The position numbers and the translations under genes were made by a program. A DNA stretch of 64,000 nucleotides from Cladocopium goreaui (Eukaryota; Sar; Dinophyceae; Suessiales; Symbiodiniaceae). The first letter of the stretch is position 1, and each line of letters starts with the position of its first letter. The stretch covers positions 85,881 through 149,880 of the forward strand of contig CAMXCT020001485.1 of assembly GCA_947184155.2 (NCBI GenBank), written 5' to 3'. This document shows positions 54,401-63,115 of this stretch, piece by piece. The notes beneath the pieces were generated by a model. The model did no database searches. It had not been told where the DNA came from and was given only the letters and a program-made list of their open reading frames with translations.

Positions 54401-55047
54401 AGCCCCAATGGCCGTTGCAACAGTTTACGTCGATTGACTGCCGCTGCTCGGCCTTTGGACAGCCCTCCTGGAGTTTGCCTGTGGTCTCCAATGAAGACAG
54501 TCAGCATTGGCTGTTGTATGGCAGCAAGAGCTGCAATCTCATGGTAATTGCCATACTGTTGACTTTCGTCCATGAAGGCAAGCCAGGTGCGAGAAATCCA
54601 ATGGCCAAAAGTGGAGTAGCGCATCGCCATTTCCGCCGTAGCTGAGCCACCTGTTGCGATAAGGATATTCTTATGTGAGATGATTCGATTACGGTCACTA
54701 CATCGGACGTCAATTTTGGAGGCGTAAGCCTCTCCTTTACCCTCCTCCATGCGTCCAATTAGCCTGCCGAAATTCTTGATTGTCGGGGGCGCAAGGTCAC
54801 TCACTTGATCCGCCAGAGCTTTGGCAGCTACATTCTCTTTAGTGTAGACGATTGCAACAAAATCATTTAGTTCGCAGCTTAAGGCAATGAGCAGGACCGC
54901 CAGGGACCGCGTTTTGCCAGCACCAAAGACCCCGGCAATACATAAGTCAGATCTTCCAGTCATAATGGCCAGCAAGAGTGCAATTGAGACTGTCAAGACA
55001 TGTCCATCACCGTGTGCTGCTAGGGGAAGGAGATGTTCAGGCCCCAT
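51448..55047 (-). CDS. SF1 (UPF1-like) helicase with long C-terminal region (minus copy)
   Basis: ATG at 55047 overlaps the end of the upstream ORF by 11 nt. The 1,199-residue product has P-loop GVFGAGKT near residue 41, AIVYTKENVAAKAL (motif Ia-like), AFMDESQQYG (Walker B), FIGDHRQTPGG (motif III), LPNSSRVSMLTYQA and VALTRAIDH (motif VI, near 53550). This is the superfamily 1 layout of UPF1/DNA2-type helicases. An acidic linker follows, then about 450 unrecognised residues with a basic end (RNFPDRRVRRRVPPEDL). The motifs are intact. The fused arrangement in the plus copy suggests the two ORFs form one functional unit. Confidence 0.8.
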   Translation of the reverse strand: MGPEHLLPLAAHGDGHVLTVSIALLLAIMTGRSDLCIAGVFGAGKTRSLAVLLIALSCELNDFVAIVYTKENVAAKALADQVSDLAPPTIKNFGRLIGRMEEGKGEAYASKIDVRCSDRNRIISHKNILIATGGSATAEMAMRYSTFGHWISRTWLAFMDESQQYGNYHEIAALAAIQQPMLTVFIGDHRQTPGGLSKGRAAAVNRRKLLQRPLGLRALDKSGDYFPPARMAALVAQLWPDASQDPESELFSLLRLANKPHSGPWTSTPQDYELPVALRRVFHCRISCQLDAHSSLIAAVLAVLMIATAPEEFGVPESTTTLEAAGLCGPHRWGIILPNSSRVSMLTYQAIVAVRYPELVLHESNHIYIGHFVPHESTVAVGGFRTVLWKAPKDLRSAVEDVVAFCTYLKNYYRNLQRGATSQLLVLCNRTAVHNLLLQHGFQTEWYGGLRVSTTSSAAGATARIAVIVQTGVGFLSGGRRGSTADEREDCYGRATVALTRAIDHTYIVSPLDMAGMVGMAQTLGVYHYGYFTLKGRDIQYHGPTNYPSDRCAILDWGLSVPFTPQDKPPLAIAMIVTTNGTRAWRRYRLVVACRDRLRLPPNVLAALEPRTRDHVLTTSGFFPCSIDREYLYGYAADGYKSPLWLCAAYNGSPALVHRHRGHKVFFHVGIQDRQLVVIPGIHYFDAHRLQPELLATLDRQFDPGTMKLASPEGARDTVSDPSSDEEAASTDGESDPEDPTISWCPPIPEAAEDPSEDEIWSAADKLAMLIDNIQPDGNPFCIPENLGILPPLWLQARLTLSLIAIQEKFARVLLSVAGELWLRGQSARVEDVLMQTARALTIRLAEKLAQAMSSLMRLAESMVTPETECLLYATYWFRPILSELIGSARESSEVNRSRAPSGPVKVLVTDRPHRRTTGLVDLTSGASALLAWFPASWASKIAPKLLENAPENAQKPQEINLTCPKRSCDETPVEGEKQLLQAVKFVAKNLPGFHLGVDEDFQMAGSFQELINGYTAGLVEPCMMRGLQPLGSNRTTLEVIIPSPEGLTPEKWKETATLCPLDWPSNYSLLLLWHMNGSLHQTEARLRKQLSHNHMFAEWTVHLDRFAERVLFQQPAVYIAEHALQTNLRERNFPDRRVRRRVPPEDLDEHRRALRALHQRAIAQQEVNPVSFGLTNAWYDTITADKKHHLEHFTRGMT

Positions 55048-58000
55048 CCATCAAGATCGCGGCTGGTGTCAAAAAGCGGCACAGAATTCTGACTAACGCA
55101 TCAGTCAGTTGCATTTTGCGCTCGCTAGCCATCCGGCGAACAGGTATATGCGGCTGCACGATGCCCATTGCCAATGGTAGGCGCGACTGGTTGGCTTGTG
55201 CAAACACTAAGAGTTCATGGCGGCTGCGTGTGTCTCCTAGAAAGGCCAGCTCTTCCCAAACGACGGCCATGGACGGGTGGTCTTCAATGGGTTTCAGCCA
55301 GTCCTGTGCAGGATCAAAATAACTCATTGTTTTAAGATGCTGGTCCAAAAGTCGCCCACAAAAGGTCCGAGCAATAGGCAGAGAGACAATAACAAGCTCC
55401 AGCAACTTTGGGGCAATGCGCTTGAGCGCTCTTTGAACAGGGTTTTTGCTAGTTCCGCTCGACATCACCTTCTCATGTACCAGTGCTATGACACAACGCT
55501 GCTGATTGTCTGGCAACTGGAATATGCCCAATAGTGCTCTGCCTGCCATCACGTTCGCTTCCAAGTTGCCTAGGTTCCCAGCTTCACAGAGAGCACGCGG
55601 CGACAGCGCTGGCACGTCGGAAGGTGCACTAAATAACAGGAGTGGAGCACTATCAGTATGTAGGTGGATGACATGAAATCCGGCATACGCCTCATATTGA
55701 TAGGTAACCTGAAGCCGTGTTCCAGTCTGTCCTCGCTTCTTCTGCTGAGCAAGTTCTACACTGACCCAAGGCTGGAGATGTTGGAGTTGCCGTCCCGCAT
55801 GATAAGCGTCTAATTGCGGCAACACCATGTCCAGGAGGAAAATGAGGGTGCGTAAGGAAAAACCACGCAGGAATTCCGCCAGTAAGTTGCGAACCAGCAC
55901 ACCTCCCTCAGCATGGGACCCTCCCGGTGTGGGAATCATCGCAATCAGAGCTGCTTGCAGGTCAGCTTCCGTTTCAGGCTGGCCATCCCGGATATCCCGT
56001 CCGTCAATGGGCACTGTGTGCAGTTCAGTGTTCCCTTCTCCAGCTGCTTCTAACAGAGAACTTAGAGTTGTCTTGAGGTGTTCCGGAAGGTCAAAACTAA
56101 CCCATGAAAGTACACGCAGCAAACCCTCGCAACGTACCCCATGGGGAATGACTTGCGGGGTAGTGATTTGTAGTCTTTGGATTTCATGAACCCCTTCGTC
56201 AAGATCAATGAAGAGCAAATGGCCATAGGAGTGTTTAGCACGTCCACTCCAAGTGGGGTGCCCTTCTATCAGGACAATCTGATAGTTGAATTCTGTCAGA
56301 GAGTCAGGTTTCCACACGCAAAGCCGGTCCTCCAGGCAGTGCACCAGTGTGACTGTGCGCTCGCCAGTGGCAAGTCGCAGCATCTCTGGGGGCGTCGCAA
56401 TCGCAGCAACTTTGGTGAGGCCAGGGAACACAGCAAACGCACTCAGGATCTCGTGGACAGCAAGGCCTGTGTAGGACCCAGCCGAGAAACCATGCACGTT
56501 GACATCCCTGCCACCGCTTGTAGCCGCTGTGGGGACTAGCTGTGGAAAACATGACTTCAGAAATAAATGTTTGCCTTGCGGATGGTAGCAACGAAAGATT
56601 TGCATGATTGCTGTTGTCCAGGTCGGGTGTGGTGGCCTGGCATGGGCTGGCCTGATATTCGCAGCCTCAATTAGGCGAATCGCTCGCGTGAGCAGCAGCT
56701 GTTGATCCGCGAACTGTTCAGGGAGAAAATCTCGCCAAGCTGTCCATCCTTCTGCCGTGGAGAGTAGCTGATAGATCACATACTCATGCACAGTTTTGGT
56801 AAGGCCAAGCTGGGTGATATGGCCTTCCCAGTTATCAGTCATCGCAAGCGATGGGCCATACACCTTGGTTTGCGCAAGATTTTGCAGAAAAATATCATAT
56901 TCATGCTCGCCACTAAGTAGGCCACCCCCTAGTCCACTGCAATGCACTTCAAGGGGTCGGTCTTGCATCGGGGCGTCATCTTGCCAGACGTCAGCGAGGG
57001 AAAATATCCAGGAGGCCCACTCTGCAGAGCCTGTGAGGGCTACGGGCAGCGCATCCGCGAGTTGCCCCCCAATGTAGTGTTGTTTGGACACTTCCCCAAT
57101 ATCTATGGCCTGCTCGTTGACGGTGACTTCCCACTTAGCCATCTCTCTGAAGGGAAACGGAAGACCAAACGCGAGGGGAGTTGCCTGCTGTAGCGATGTA
57201 CATGAAGGTGCAGATTGTTCCTTCCGGTGCCACAGGCCACACAGCAATGTGAGTTGAGCTTGGGAGAGGGGAACAGGAGGCACTTTGGCATGCAGTCTCA
57301 GACCAACCACTGGAAGAAAGTTGGGATGCAACCATTGGGGCTTCCATTCTTGTGTCCCAAAGAGAGCCGCAGCCAGCGGCAACCAGCCAAATTGGGCCAG
57401 CTCAGCGAGACTGCTGGGCATTCTTTTCTTGGCATTGGTGCCAAACCCATGCAGGATAACAGGCCGCATGTAATGTGGCTCAATCGTCATAGCTTGGTAC
57501 ATCTTGTCTCCAGGTAATACTCGTACGCTGACTTCACCCGGCAACAGGCTAAGGGTCGGAAGAGCTCCTTGCTCATATGCAGGCCGGGCCCATTTGTGGA
57601 AGTTGGGTTGTCTGCCTTGGTAGCCATCAAGGATTCTCCGTAGATGACCGTGGCGCGGCCAGACTCCAGAGGCTGGGACCGGAAAAGTGACTAAGCCCGA
57701 CCACTGGCCCAACACACTCCACGCATGGCACCAATCTGCAGTGACCCGGGTGGACGTGCCAAGCAGAGGAGAGCCAAGTAATCCACTAGCGACTGCTTGC
57801 TCAACGTCAACAGGTGGATATGTAGTAGCAAGATAGGCTTCAACATGTCTATGATAGGCACGGGTAATAACATGGGCTATTTCATCAGGATCAGTATCCG
57901 AGTCCTCCAATACAGTGATGGGCACAGGGCTCTCATGACCTGAAGCTAATACAATGACCAGGCCCGCATTAATTTCAGTGAATGCCTCACTCACTAAGAT

Positions 58001-59005
58001 GACTCCTTTGGGCCGACACTCAGCGGCAGTGTCATCCTCGGCTGCTTTGTCCTTCCGGGCAGGTTTGGTTGACCCAGCCGGTGAAGAGACATCGCTGCTG
58101 GACGACGCCCGACGAGACATGCGGGGACTCGGGTCTGGTGAACCCCCGTAGTCAACCTCATCTGCCAGATCGACACCATAGGTAAGTGGCGGAGCTCGTA
58201 GCGGGTCAGCTGCTCGGACTGCAATATGGTCAGCACTATGTGATCTGGACAGTTTCGATGGTGGGCCAGGTTGCTGCATATCCCTGCCCGTGTCCACAGA
58301 GCGCGCACGTTTGTGCGATGATGCAATGGGACTTGGCAGCTTGCTTTTTGCAACTTTGCTTGGCGTAGCTGGGAGGGTTGGGTCAGTGCTCGCTAGCCAA
58401 AGTTCTCGTATCTCAAAGAGGGTCACCGGCACACAATCGCTGTCAATCAGTGCAAAGTTGATGGTCGGAAAGAGGAATACACAAGCATCAAGGATGTACG
58501 TCCCAGCACATGTCGGATGTACCTTGTGAAGACCAGTGTCAGCCGAAATGTGGACAAAGACAACTGTAGTGAGTTCGCCATATGGACCGACATATCGTAG
58601 CCGTTCTTTCCACCAAGCAGCGACCATTGGCCAATGGCTGAGCCCAGGCACAGACTTGACCTTGTCGGATTGCAGATCCCGATTGTCCGTCACCAGATAT
58701 ACCGTGCGGTAGGGCAGAAATGCTGAGCTCTGACTAACCAACCATCGGTACAACTTGTGCCAATCAGGTCCAGGTAAGGTTTCACGCCCGTCGACCATGG
58801 CAATTTCATAGTCATGCCGATCCGGTGCAGCTGTCTTCTTATGGGGGTCTCCAAATCGCCAATGCTGCTCAATCGATACATTTAGCCCGTATTCCGTCGA
58901 AATGCTTTTGTGCTGTTCAATTGCGTAGAGCAAGTCAAAGAAACTAATATTAGGGTTCTTTTCATGCCAAGACTTCGCCACCTGTTCTCTGGAGAGCAGA
59001 GACAT
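55037..59005 (-). CDS. GT-like domain plus alpha/beta hydrolase protein (minus copy)
   Basis: ATG at 59005 gives about 1,322 residues; GTG lies one codon upstream. TVYLVTDNRDL and INFALIDSDCVPVTLFE (plus-strand 58428-58450) match the GT-like region of the plus copy. A disordered Ser/Pro-rich linker follows, then blocks shared with the plus copy (LLGTSTRVTADWCHAWSVLG; LEVHCSGLGGG). VHGFSAGSYTGLAVHEIL (near 56485) is the nucleophile elbow, LVHCLEDRLCVW the likely acid and AKHSYGHLL the likely His. The stop TGA lies inside the ATGGGGCCTGA overlap with the helicase ORF. No localisation signal is evident. The enzymatic roles are inference from motifs. Confidence 0.75.
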   Translation of the reverse strand: MSLLSREQVAKSWHEKNPNISFFDLLYAIEQHKSISTEYGLNVSIEQHWRFGDPHKKTAAPDRHDYEIAMVDGRETLPGPDWHKLYRWLVSQSSAFLPYRTVYLVTDNRDLQSDKVKSVPGLSHWPMVAAWWKERLRYVGPYGELTTVVFVHISADTGLHKVHPTCAGTYILDACVFLFPTINFALIDSDCVPVTLFEIRELWLASTDPTLPATPSKVAKSKLPSPIASSHKRARSVDTGRDMQQPGPPSKLSRSHSADHIAVRAADPLRAPPLTYGVDLADEVDYGGSPDPSPRMSRRASSSSDVSSPAGSTKPARKDKAAEDDTAAECRPKGVILVSEAFTEINAGLVIVLASGHESPVPITVLEDSDTDPDEIAHVITRAYHRHVEAYLATTYPPVDVEQAVASGLLGSPLLGTSTRVTADWCHAWSVLGQWSGLVTFPVPASGVWPRHGHLRRILDGYQGRQPNFHKWARPAYEQGALPTLSLLPGEVSVRVLPGDKMYQAMTIEPHYMRPVILHGFGTNAKKRMPSSLAELAQFGWLPLAAALFGTQEWKPQWLHPNFLPVVGLRLHAKVPPVPLSQAQLTLLCGLWHRKEQSAPSCTSLQQATPLAFGLPFPFREMAKWEVTVNEQAIDIGEVSKQHYIGGQLADALPVALTGSAEWASWIFSLADVWQDDAPMQDRPLEVHCSGLGGGLLSGEHEYDIFLQNLAQTKVYGPSLAMTDNWEGHITQLGLTKTVHEYVIYQLLSTAEGWTAWRDFLPEQFADQQLLLTRAIRLIEAANIRPAHARPPHPTWTTAIMQIFRCYHPQGKHLFLKSCFPQLVPTAATSGGRDVNVHGFSAGSYTGLAVHEILSAFAVFPGLTKVAAIATPPEMLRLATGERTVTLVHCLEDRLCVWKPDSLTEFNYQIVLIEGHPTWSGRAKHSYGHLLFIDLDEGVHEIQRLQITTPQVIPHGVRCEGLLRVLSWVSFDLPEHLKTTLSSLLEAAGEGNTELHTVPIDGRDIRDGQPETEADLQAALIAMIPTPGGSHAEGGVLVRNLLAEFLRGFSLRTLIFLLDMVLPQLDAYHAGRQLQHLQPWVSVELAQQKKRGQTGTRLQVTYQYEAYAGFHVIHLHTDSAPLLLFSAPSDVPALSPRALCEAGNLGNLEANVMAGRALLGIFQLPDNQQRCVIALVHEKVMSSGTSKNPVQRALKRIAPKLLELVIVSLPIARTFCGRLLDQHLKTMSYFDPAQDWLKPIEDHPSMAVVWEELAFLGDTRSRHELLVFAQANQSRLPLAMGIVQPHIPVRRMASERKMQLTDALVRILCRFLTPAAILMDGA

Positions 59006-59149
59006 CACACTGTGAATTCCTGGGCTACTGATTTGGCAGTGGAATTGAAGAAAGGGGGAGGGAGGGAGGTGTTGAGAATCCTGACACGTCCTTGGTCAGT
59101 CTTCTAGACTCAAGCACACCAAGTGAAATACCAGGAAAACCGACAGGGA

Positions 59150-59310
59150 CAGTGTGGTTCAGGAACCGAACCGCGAACCGCGAAACGAACCGAAAACATA
59201 GGAACCGAACCGGAACCGTTCATATTCACGAACCGAACCGAACCGGTGGGAAACCGAACCGTTTGGGCTGCGAACCGCAAACACGAACCGGTTACAGACC
59301 GGTTGAGAAT
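59150..59310. repeat. AACCGAACCG-type short repeats, probable hAT subterminal region
   Basis: Many copies of gaaccg/aaccgaaccg lie between a CAGTGTGGTTC start at 59150 and the hAT stop at 59331. hAT elements carry CA-starting terminal inverted repeats and transposase-binding subterminal repeats, so this could be the element end. The matching right terminus was not found. Confidence 0.5.
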
Positions 59311-59330
59311 CGGAGGCAGACATTTTCCAC

Positions 59331-62300
59331 TCACTCTTCCACGGGTTTCTTTGCCCCAATTCGTCCGGTAATGTTCCTTGCTACGTTCGCATGAGCGAAT
59401 ATCAACTTCGCCGCTTTGCGGACGTTCAGGCGAGGACGGCGGTGGCAAACCGCTCGTCCTGCCGCCGAAAACAATCGTTCTAGTGCAGCAGTACTGGCAG
59501 GGATGGAATAGATAATCCTTGCAAGGGCACTCAAAAATGGAAGCTCGCTGCGGCGGTTCTTCCAAAAGGACAAGGGTGAACTTCCAAGCTGGCTGGCATG
59601 TCCGAGGCGCAGATAACACGTCAACTCCTCTGAGATCTGCTGCTTGACCTGGCTCAAATGTTCACATTGCATTTGCTTTTTTAGCTCTTGCAAAAAAGCA
59701 AAAACAGTATTTATACAGCACAAATAAATGCCTGATTGAATTCTGGAGAGAATTTTTTGGTTAATTATAAGATTTCCTATTTGCTTTTTCGGGCCTGTGA
59801 AAAAAGCAAAACAGCAAAAAAGCCCGCATCCACACTTCGAATATGGGTCTTTGCTTTCCAATTTTGATCCCTGAGCTCTGCAACCGAGGAGCCGCATCCA
59901 CATCAGCGAGGACTACCTCTTCCTCTTGCTGCTCTGGTTGCCCGAAAAGCCATTCTTCAGCTGATGTTTGTGGCTGAAGGCGCCTCCGCTTTAGATTGTG
60001 CCCACTCGGAGTTGTTTCCTGCAGGGCTGCCTCTGAAGCACACCGGGACTTTGGGGCTGGGTCACTTTGCGCTCTTGCACGGCCTCTGCCACGGCCTCCA
60101 CGGCCTCCACGGCCGCGTGGTTTAGGTGCCGCCTCAGCTTTCGCCAACGCAGCCAGGGTCCAATTGACTGGATCCTGCGCTTGCTTGCGCAAACGTTCAA
60201 CTAGCGCAGGAAAGTCTTGTGACGCTTGTAGCGCCATCTGCGCTACTTTGTTCTTTGTGTCTTCCAAAGAGAGCATGGACTGCCACACATGGTGCTTCTG
60301 GAAACGTCCGTCCAGGAACGTGGCTACTGCAAGCAAATCGTCACCAGTTGTTCCAACCAAGTGTCTTTCACGTATTTTTTTGAGATCAGCAGCTAAGAAA
60401 AGCCGTAGCTTGTTTGGCACCTCCAGAAGAGAAGAGATCTGAACATTCTCACCAAACGCCTTTCTCAATTCCTTGGGCAGGGGAAGGGCTCCCCTATTCT
60501 TGCCAAGCGTTTCGCTGCATTGGTGGAAGAGTGGAAGATAGAGAGAACACAAGGCTCGATCTTCAGCTTCAATCAAACGGGTCGCTAATCGCAATGGTTC
60601 CAGAACAGCGCATAGCTGCACTGCTAGCTTCAATTCAGATCGATCGAGCTCTGGTGGACCCTCGATCTTCCTCTTGTTCCTGAGCAGGGAACCCAATGGT
60701 AGGAAATCTGTGAAAGGAACGCGAGAAAAAATTCAAACGTTGGCCCTGGTCCTGAGCAAAGCATGCACAGGGTTATTCTGGATGACAGTGATGAGTTGTA
60801 GCAACGCACTGCTCCACCTTGTTTGTGTTTCATACTGGTATGCCACAAGGGGTAAAGAAGCTGATGCGGCTTCTTGCTCAAGATATGTCCAATGATCTTC
60901 CCGTCGGGCAAAATGCTTCGCAATCGAGCGATACCTCTGCCACTTGGAGGAAGGGAGCCGAGAACCCAAGGTGAGACCTTTGCTTATGATTGAAATTGTG
61001 GGATATCACCATTCTCAACGCCTTTAAATTGTGTGGCTGATGGGGTAAAACTGTTTGGTCACAGGACAACCTCGTGAATGGCTGCTTCAGGAGCCCCTTT
61101 ATCTCCACTGCAGCAGCGTCCGGTTTTCGCCCACGCTTCTTGGGCTCTGCCACTTGTGGTCCAGCAACTGCATTCTCATCGTCGCTGGAAGAGGAGGATG
61201 ACGAAGAGCTCGATGTAGAACTACCTGATCATTGGAATCCACACAAGCTTTTCCAAAAATGTATTATTTGTGGCCCGGCGTCACAGATTTGCTTTTTAGG
61301 GGACTAGGAAAAAGCAAAAAACAGCGCACAGTCCTGGGCGTGCATTTATATGTTGGACAGCATTTTTGCTTTTTTAAAGGTTTGAAAAAAGCAAACAAGC
61401 TCACCGATGAAGCCAAGGTGCCGGAGCTGCTGCTTGACAAGGTTGCCGCAGAGGCGTCTCGCTTCTTTCGAGGAGGCCGAAAAGGAGGGGTGCTGTGCTT
61501 GATCGCCAGCTGTATTCCATGAGCCCCGCACCCTACCTGCGGGCACTGCAAGGTTCTCAGCCCGCAGCGTATAGAGGACTCATGGTCACTCAGTGCACAA
61601 ACCAAGTCAGCGCTTTGCAGCCCCATGTTGGACACTATCTGCCCAAAGAGCTCTCCATACCGCTCTCCTGCCAAATAGAAGCATAGAAGCATATCGGGGC
61701 AACCGCTACTTTGTCTTAGAGACAACAATTTTCAAAATACTTCGTCGAAGTGAAATCCGCCGAGCCCTGGCTAATAGGTTTCCTATTTTTGAATATTCAG
61801 CAAACCCAAAAATCTTAGTTTCCAGTCCTGTGCGGGGAGGCGGCGCCTCAACAACATCGGCGCACAAGGTAATGTGGTCAAAGTTGTCCGTCACAAAGTT
61901 CAAGTAGCAGGCCAAGTAGTGACGTCTTTTCCGGCCCTTGTTTTTCCAAGTGTCGCCAGAGATGCAAAACTTGCTACCTGACTTCAGTGCTTCAGCCACA
62001 CGTGCAGCAACCTCATCTCTGATGTCTTGGACCACAACTTCAAATTCTTTGTCCAGGTCCTTCCGCGAAGGCAGTGGGCCTAACCTCGGAACCAGAAGTG
62101 CTCTCATGTGCTTGCTTTCAGCTTTCCTCACAGGCTCCAAATTTGCAATGATGAGGTGCTCCACCCAGTCTCTTGTCAGAGTTTTGTCCTTGCATTTTGT
62201 CTTTTGAACTTTTTCCGACCCAACGTCGCCCAGGTGATCAGACTTTCTCTTTTTCGGTGTGTCGTCAGGAACCACCTCTGGGTGCTTGGCCCGAAGGTGA

Positions 62301-62539
62301 TTTATCATAGAGCTAGGAGAGGATTCATTGTGCACTGAGCCAGGGTACGCACGAACAATGCTCGTGCCAGAGCGCAACTTTTCCAGGACCTCTTCTACTT
62401 CAGGCTGTTGCTCATAACATAGCTGGCAGAAGCGTAGGTGCCCCAACTCTTCCCTTTTCGAATGGAAATACTCGTGCGCCCAATTCGGTGCCATGCATCC
62501 GGAAAAAAGGGAGCCACTACATTTCACGGAGGTCCCCAC
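59331..62539 (-). CDS. hAT-family transposase, multi-exon
   Basis: Read from 62539 down: a BED-type zinc finger (CQLC to INHLRAKH), a Lys-rich segment, then FCISGDTWKNKGRKRRHYLA (start of the RNase H-like core) to about 61750. 61728-61400 has CALSDHESSIRCGL and CGAHGIQLAIKH. 61153-60980 has KKRGRKPD and LKALRMV. 60969-60740 has TRWSSALLQLITVIQ. 60696-59870 carries further core and a Gly/Arg-rich insert. 59660-59331 ends in the dimerisation domain (ARIIYSIPASTAALERLFSA). Frames change between these parts, with acceptor-like CAG sites, so short introns are likely. Exon borders are approximate; it may be a pseudogene. Confidence 0.7.
59672..59702. repeat. 31-nt palindrome 1
   Basis: Arms TTTGCTTTTT and AAAAAGCAAA around an 11-nt centre TAGCTCTTGCA, within the hAT gene. 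Confidence 0.85.
59780..59810. repeat. 31-nt palindrome 2
   Basis: Same arms as palindrome 1, centre CGGGCCTGTGA. Together with palindrome 1 it brackets 77 bp that may belong to an intron. Confidence 0.85.
61288..61318. repeat. 31-nt palindrome 3
   Basis: Same arms, centre AGGGGACTAGG. Confidence 0.85.
61365..61395. repeat. 31-nt palindrome 4
   Basis: Same arms, centre TAAAGGTTTGA. It lies 46 bp from palindrome 3. Confidence 0.85.
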
Positions 62540-62635
62540 AATTCTTTGAACCGCAGGGTCTCAACAAACATGAAAGTCACACTCGATCAAGCTGTTGGTA
62601 TGCTACATTCAGAAACGCTCAATCTGAAGTCAAGA

Positions 62636-62666
62636 TTTGCTTTTTGCAATCTCTAGAAAAGTAAAA
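62636..62666. repeat. 31-nt palindrome 5, degenerate
   Basis: Left arm TTTGCTTTTT is intact, centre GCAATCTCTAG, right arm mutated to AAAAGTAAAA. Confidence 0.55.
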
Positions 62667-62848
62667 CAAAATCCAAGTCAGCATGGTTCTGCAATGAGCT
62701 TTCCTCCATATGCTCATGCTTCAAAAAAATGTTTCTTGTCTCTTCCTGCGGAGATCTCTGCTTCAACTAGCTTGCGGATCGCAAATCCCAAAAATCCTAC
62801 AAATGGCCACGGCAAAGCCAAAGAGTGAGGAAACTACCCTACTCTCAC

Positions 62849-63115
62849 TCAGCTTTTCTTAGCCGAAGAGGATGAAGTTGAATCTGCCACATCGGCCGGA
62901 CTGGCGTCATCCAAGGCTTTCAACGTACGGAAATCTCGCAGCGAAACGGTCTGGCATCCTCGATGCATTGCTAGAAGATTCATGCGATACAGCAACTGGG
63001 TACCGTAAGCCTCAAAAGCAGTCTGCAAAGTGTCCACAGCTGCTGGCGTCATTCTCAATCCCGATGTCTGCTGCACCACTATGTCCTTGAACTCTTCCTG
63101 GCCATGGGGGCTCAT
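62849..63115 (-). CDS. histone-H3-like histone-fold protein
   Basis: ATG at 63115 gives 88 residues, with an in-frame stop just upstream. LRMTPAAVDTLQTAFEAYG, then LLYRMNLLAMHRGCQTVSL and RDFRTLKAL align by eye with H3 helices 1 to 3, including the EAY, NL.A.H and RD positions. The H3 N-terminal tail is absent, unless it lies in an unseen upstream exon, and a Ser-rich tail (DSTSSSSAKKS) follows. Dinoflagellates keep divergent histone genes at low expression (established). It could be a divergent H3, a centromeric variant or another histone-fold factor. Confidence 0.6.
   Translation of the reverse strand: MSPHGQEEFKDIVVQQTSGLRMTPAAVDTLQTAFEAYGTQLLYRMNLLAMHRGCQTVSLRDFRTLKALDDASPADVADSTSSSSAKKS

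Noticed and set aside
56131..56150. CCCCATGGGG palindrome as a GTA-loop hairpin member
   Set aside because: It has no 3-nt GTA/GCA/GTG loop between the arms.
59110..59330. N-terminal extension or separate gene over the AACCG repeats
   Set aside because: Translations are repeat-driven, and the hAT stop at 59331 ends the coding.
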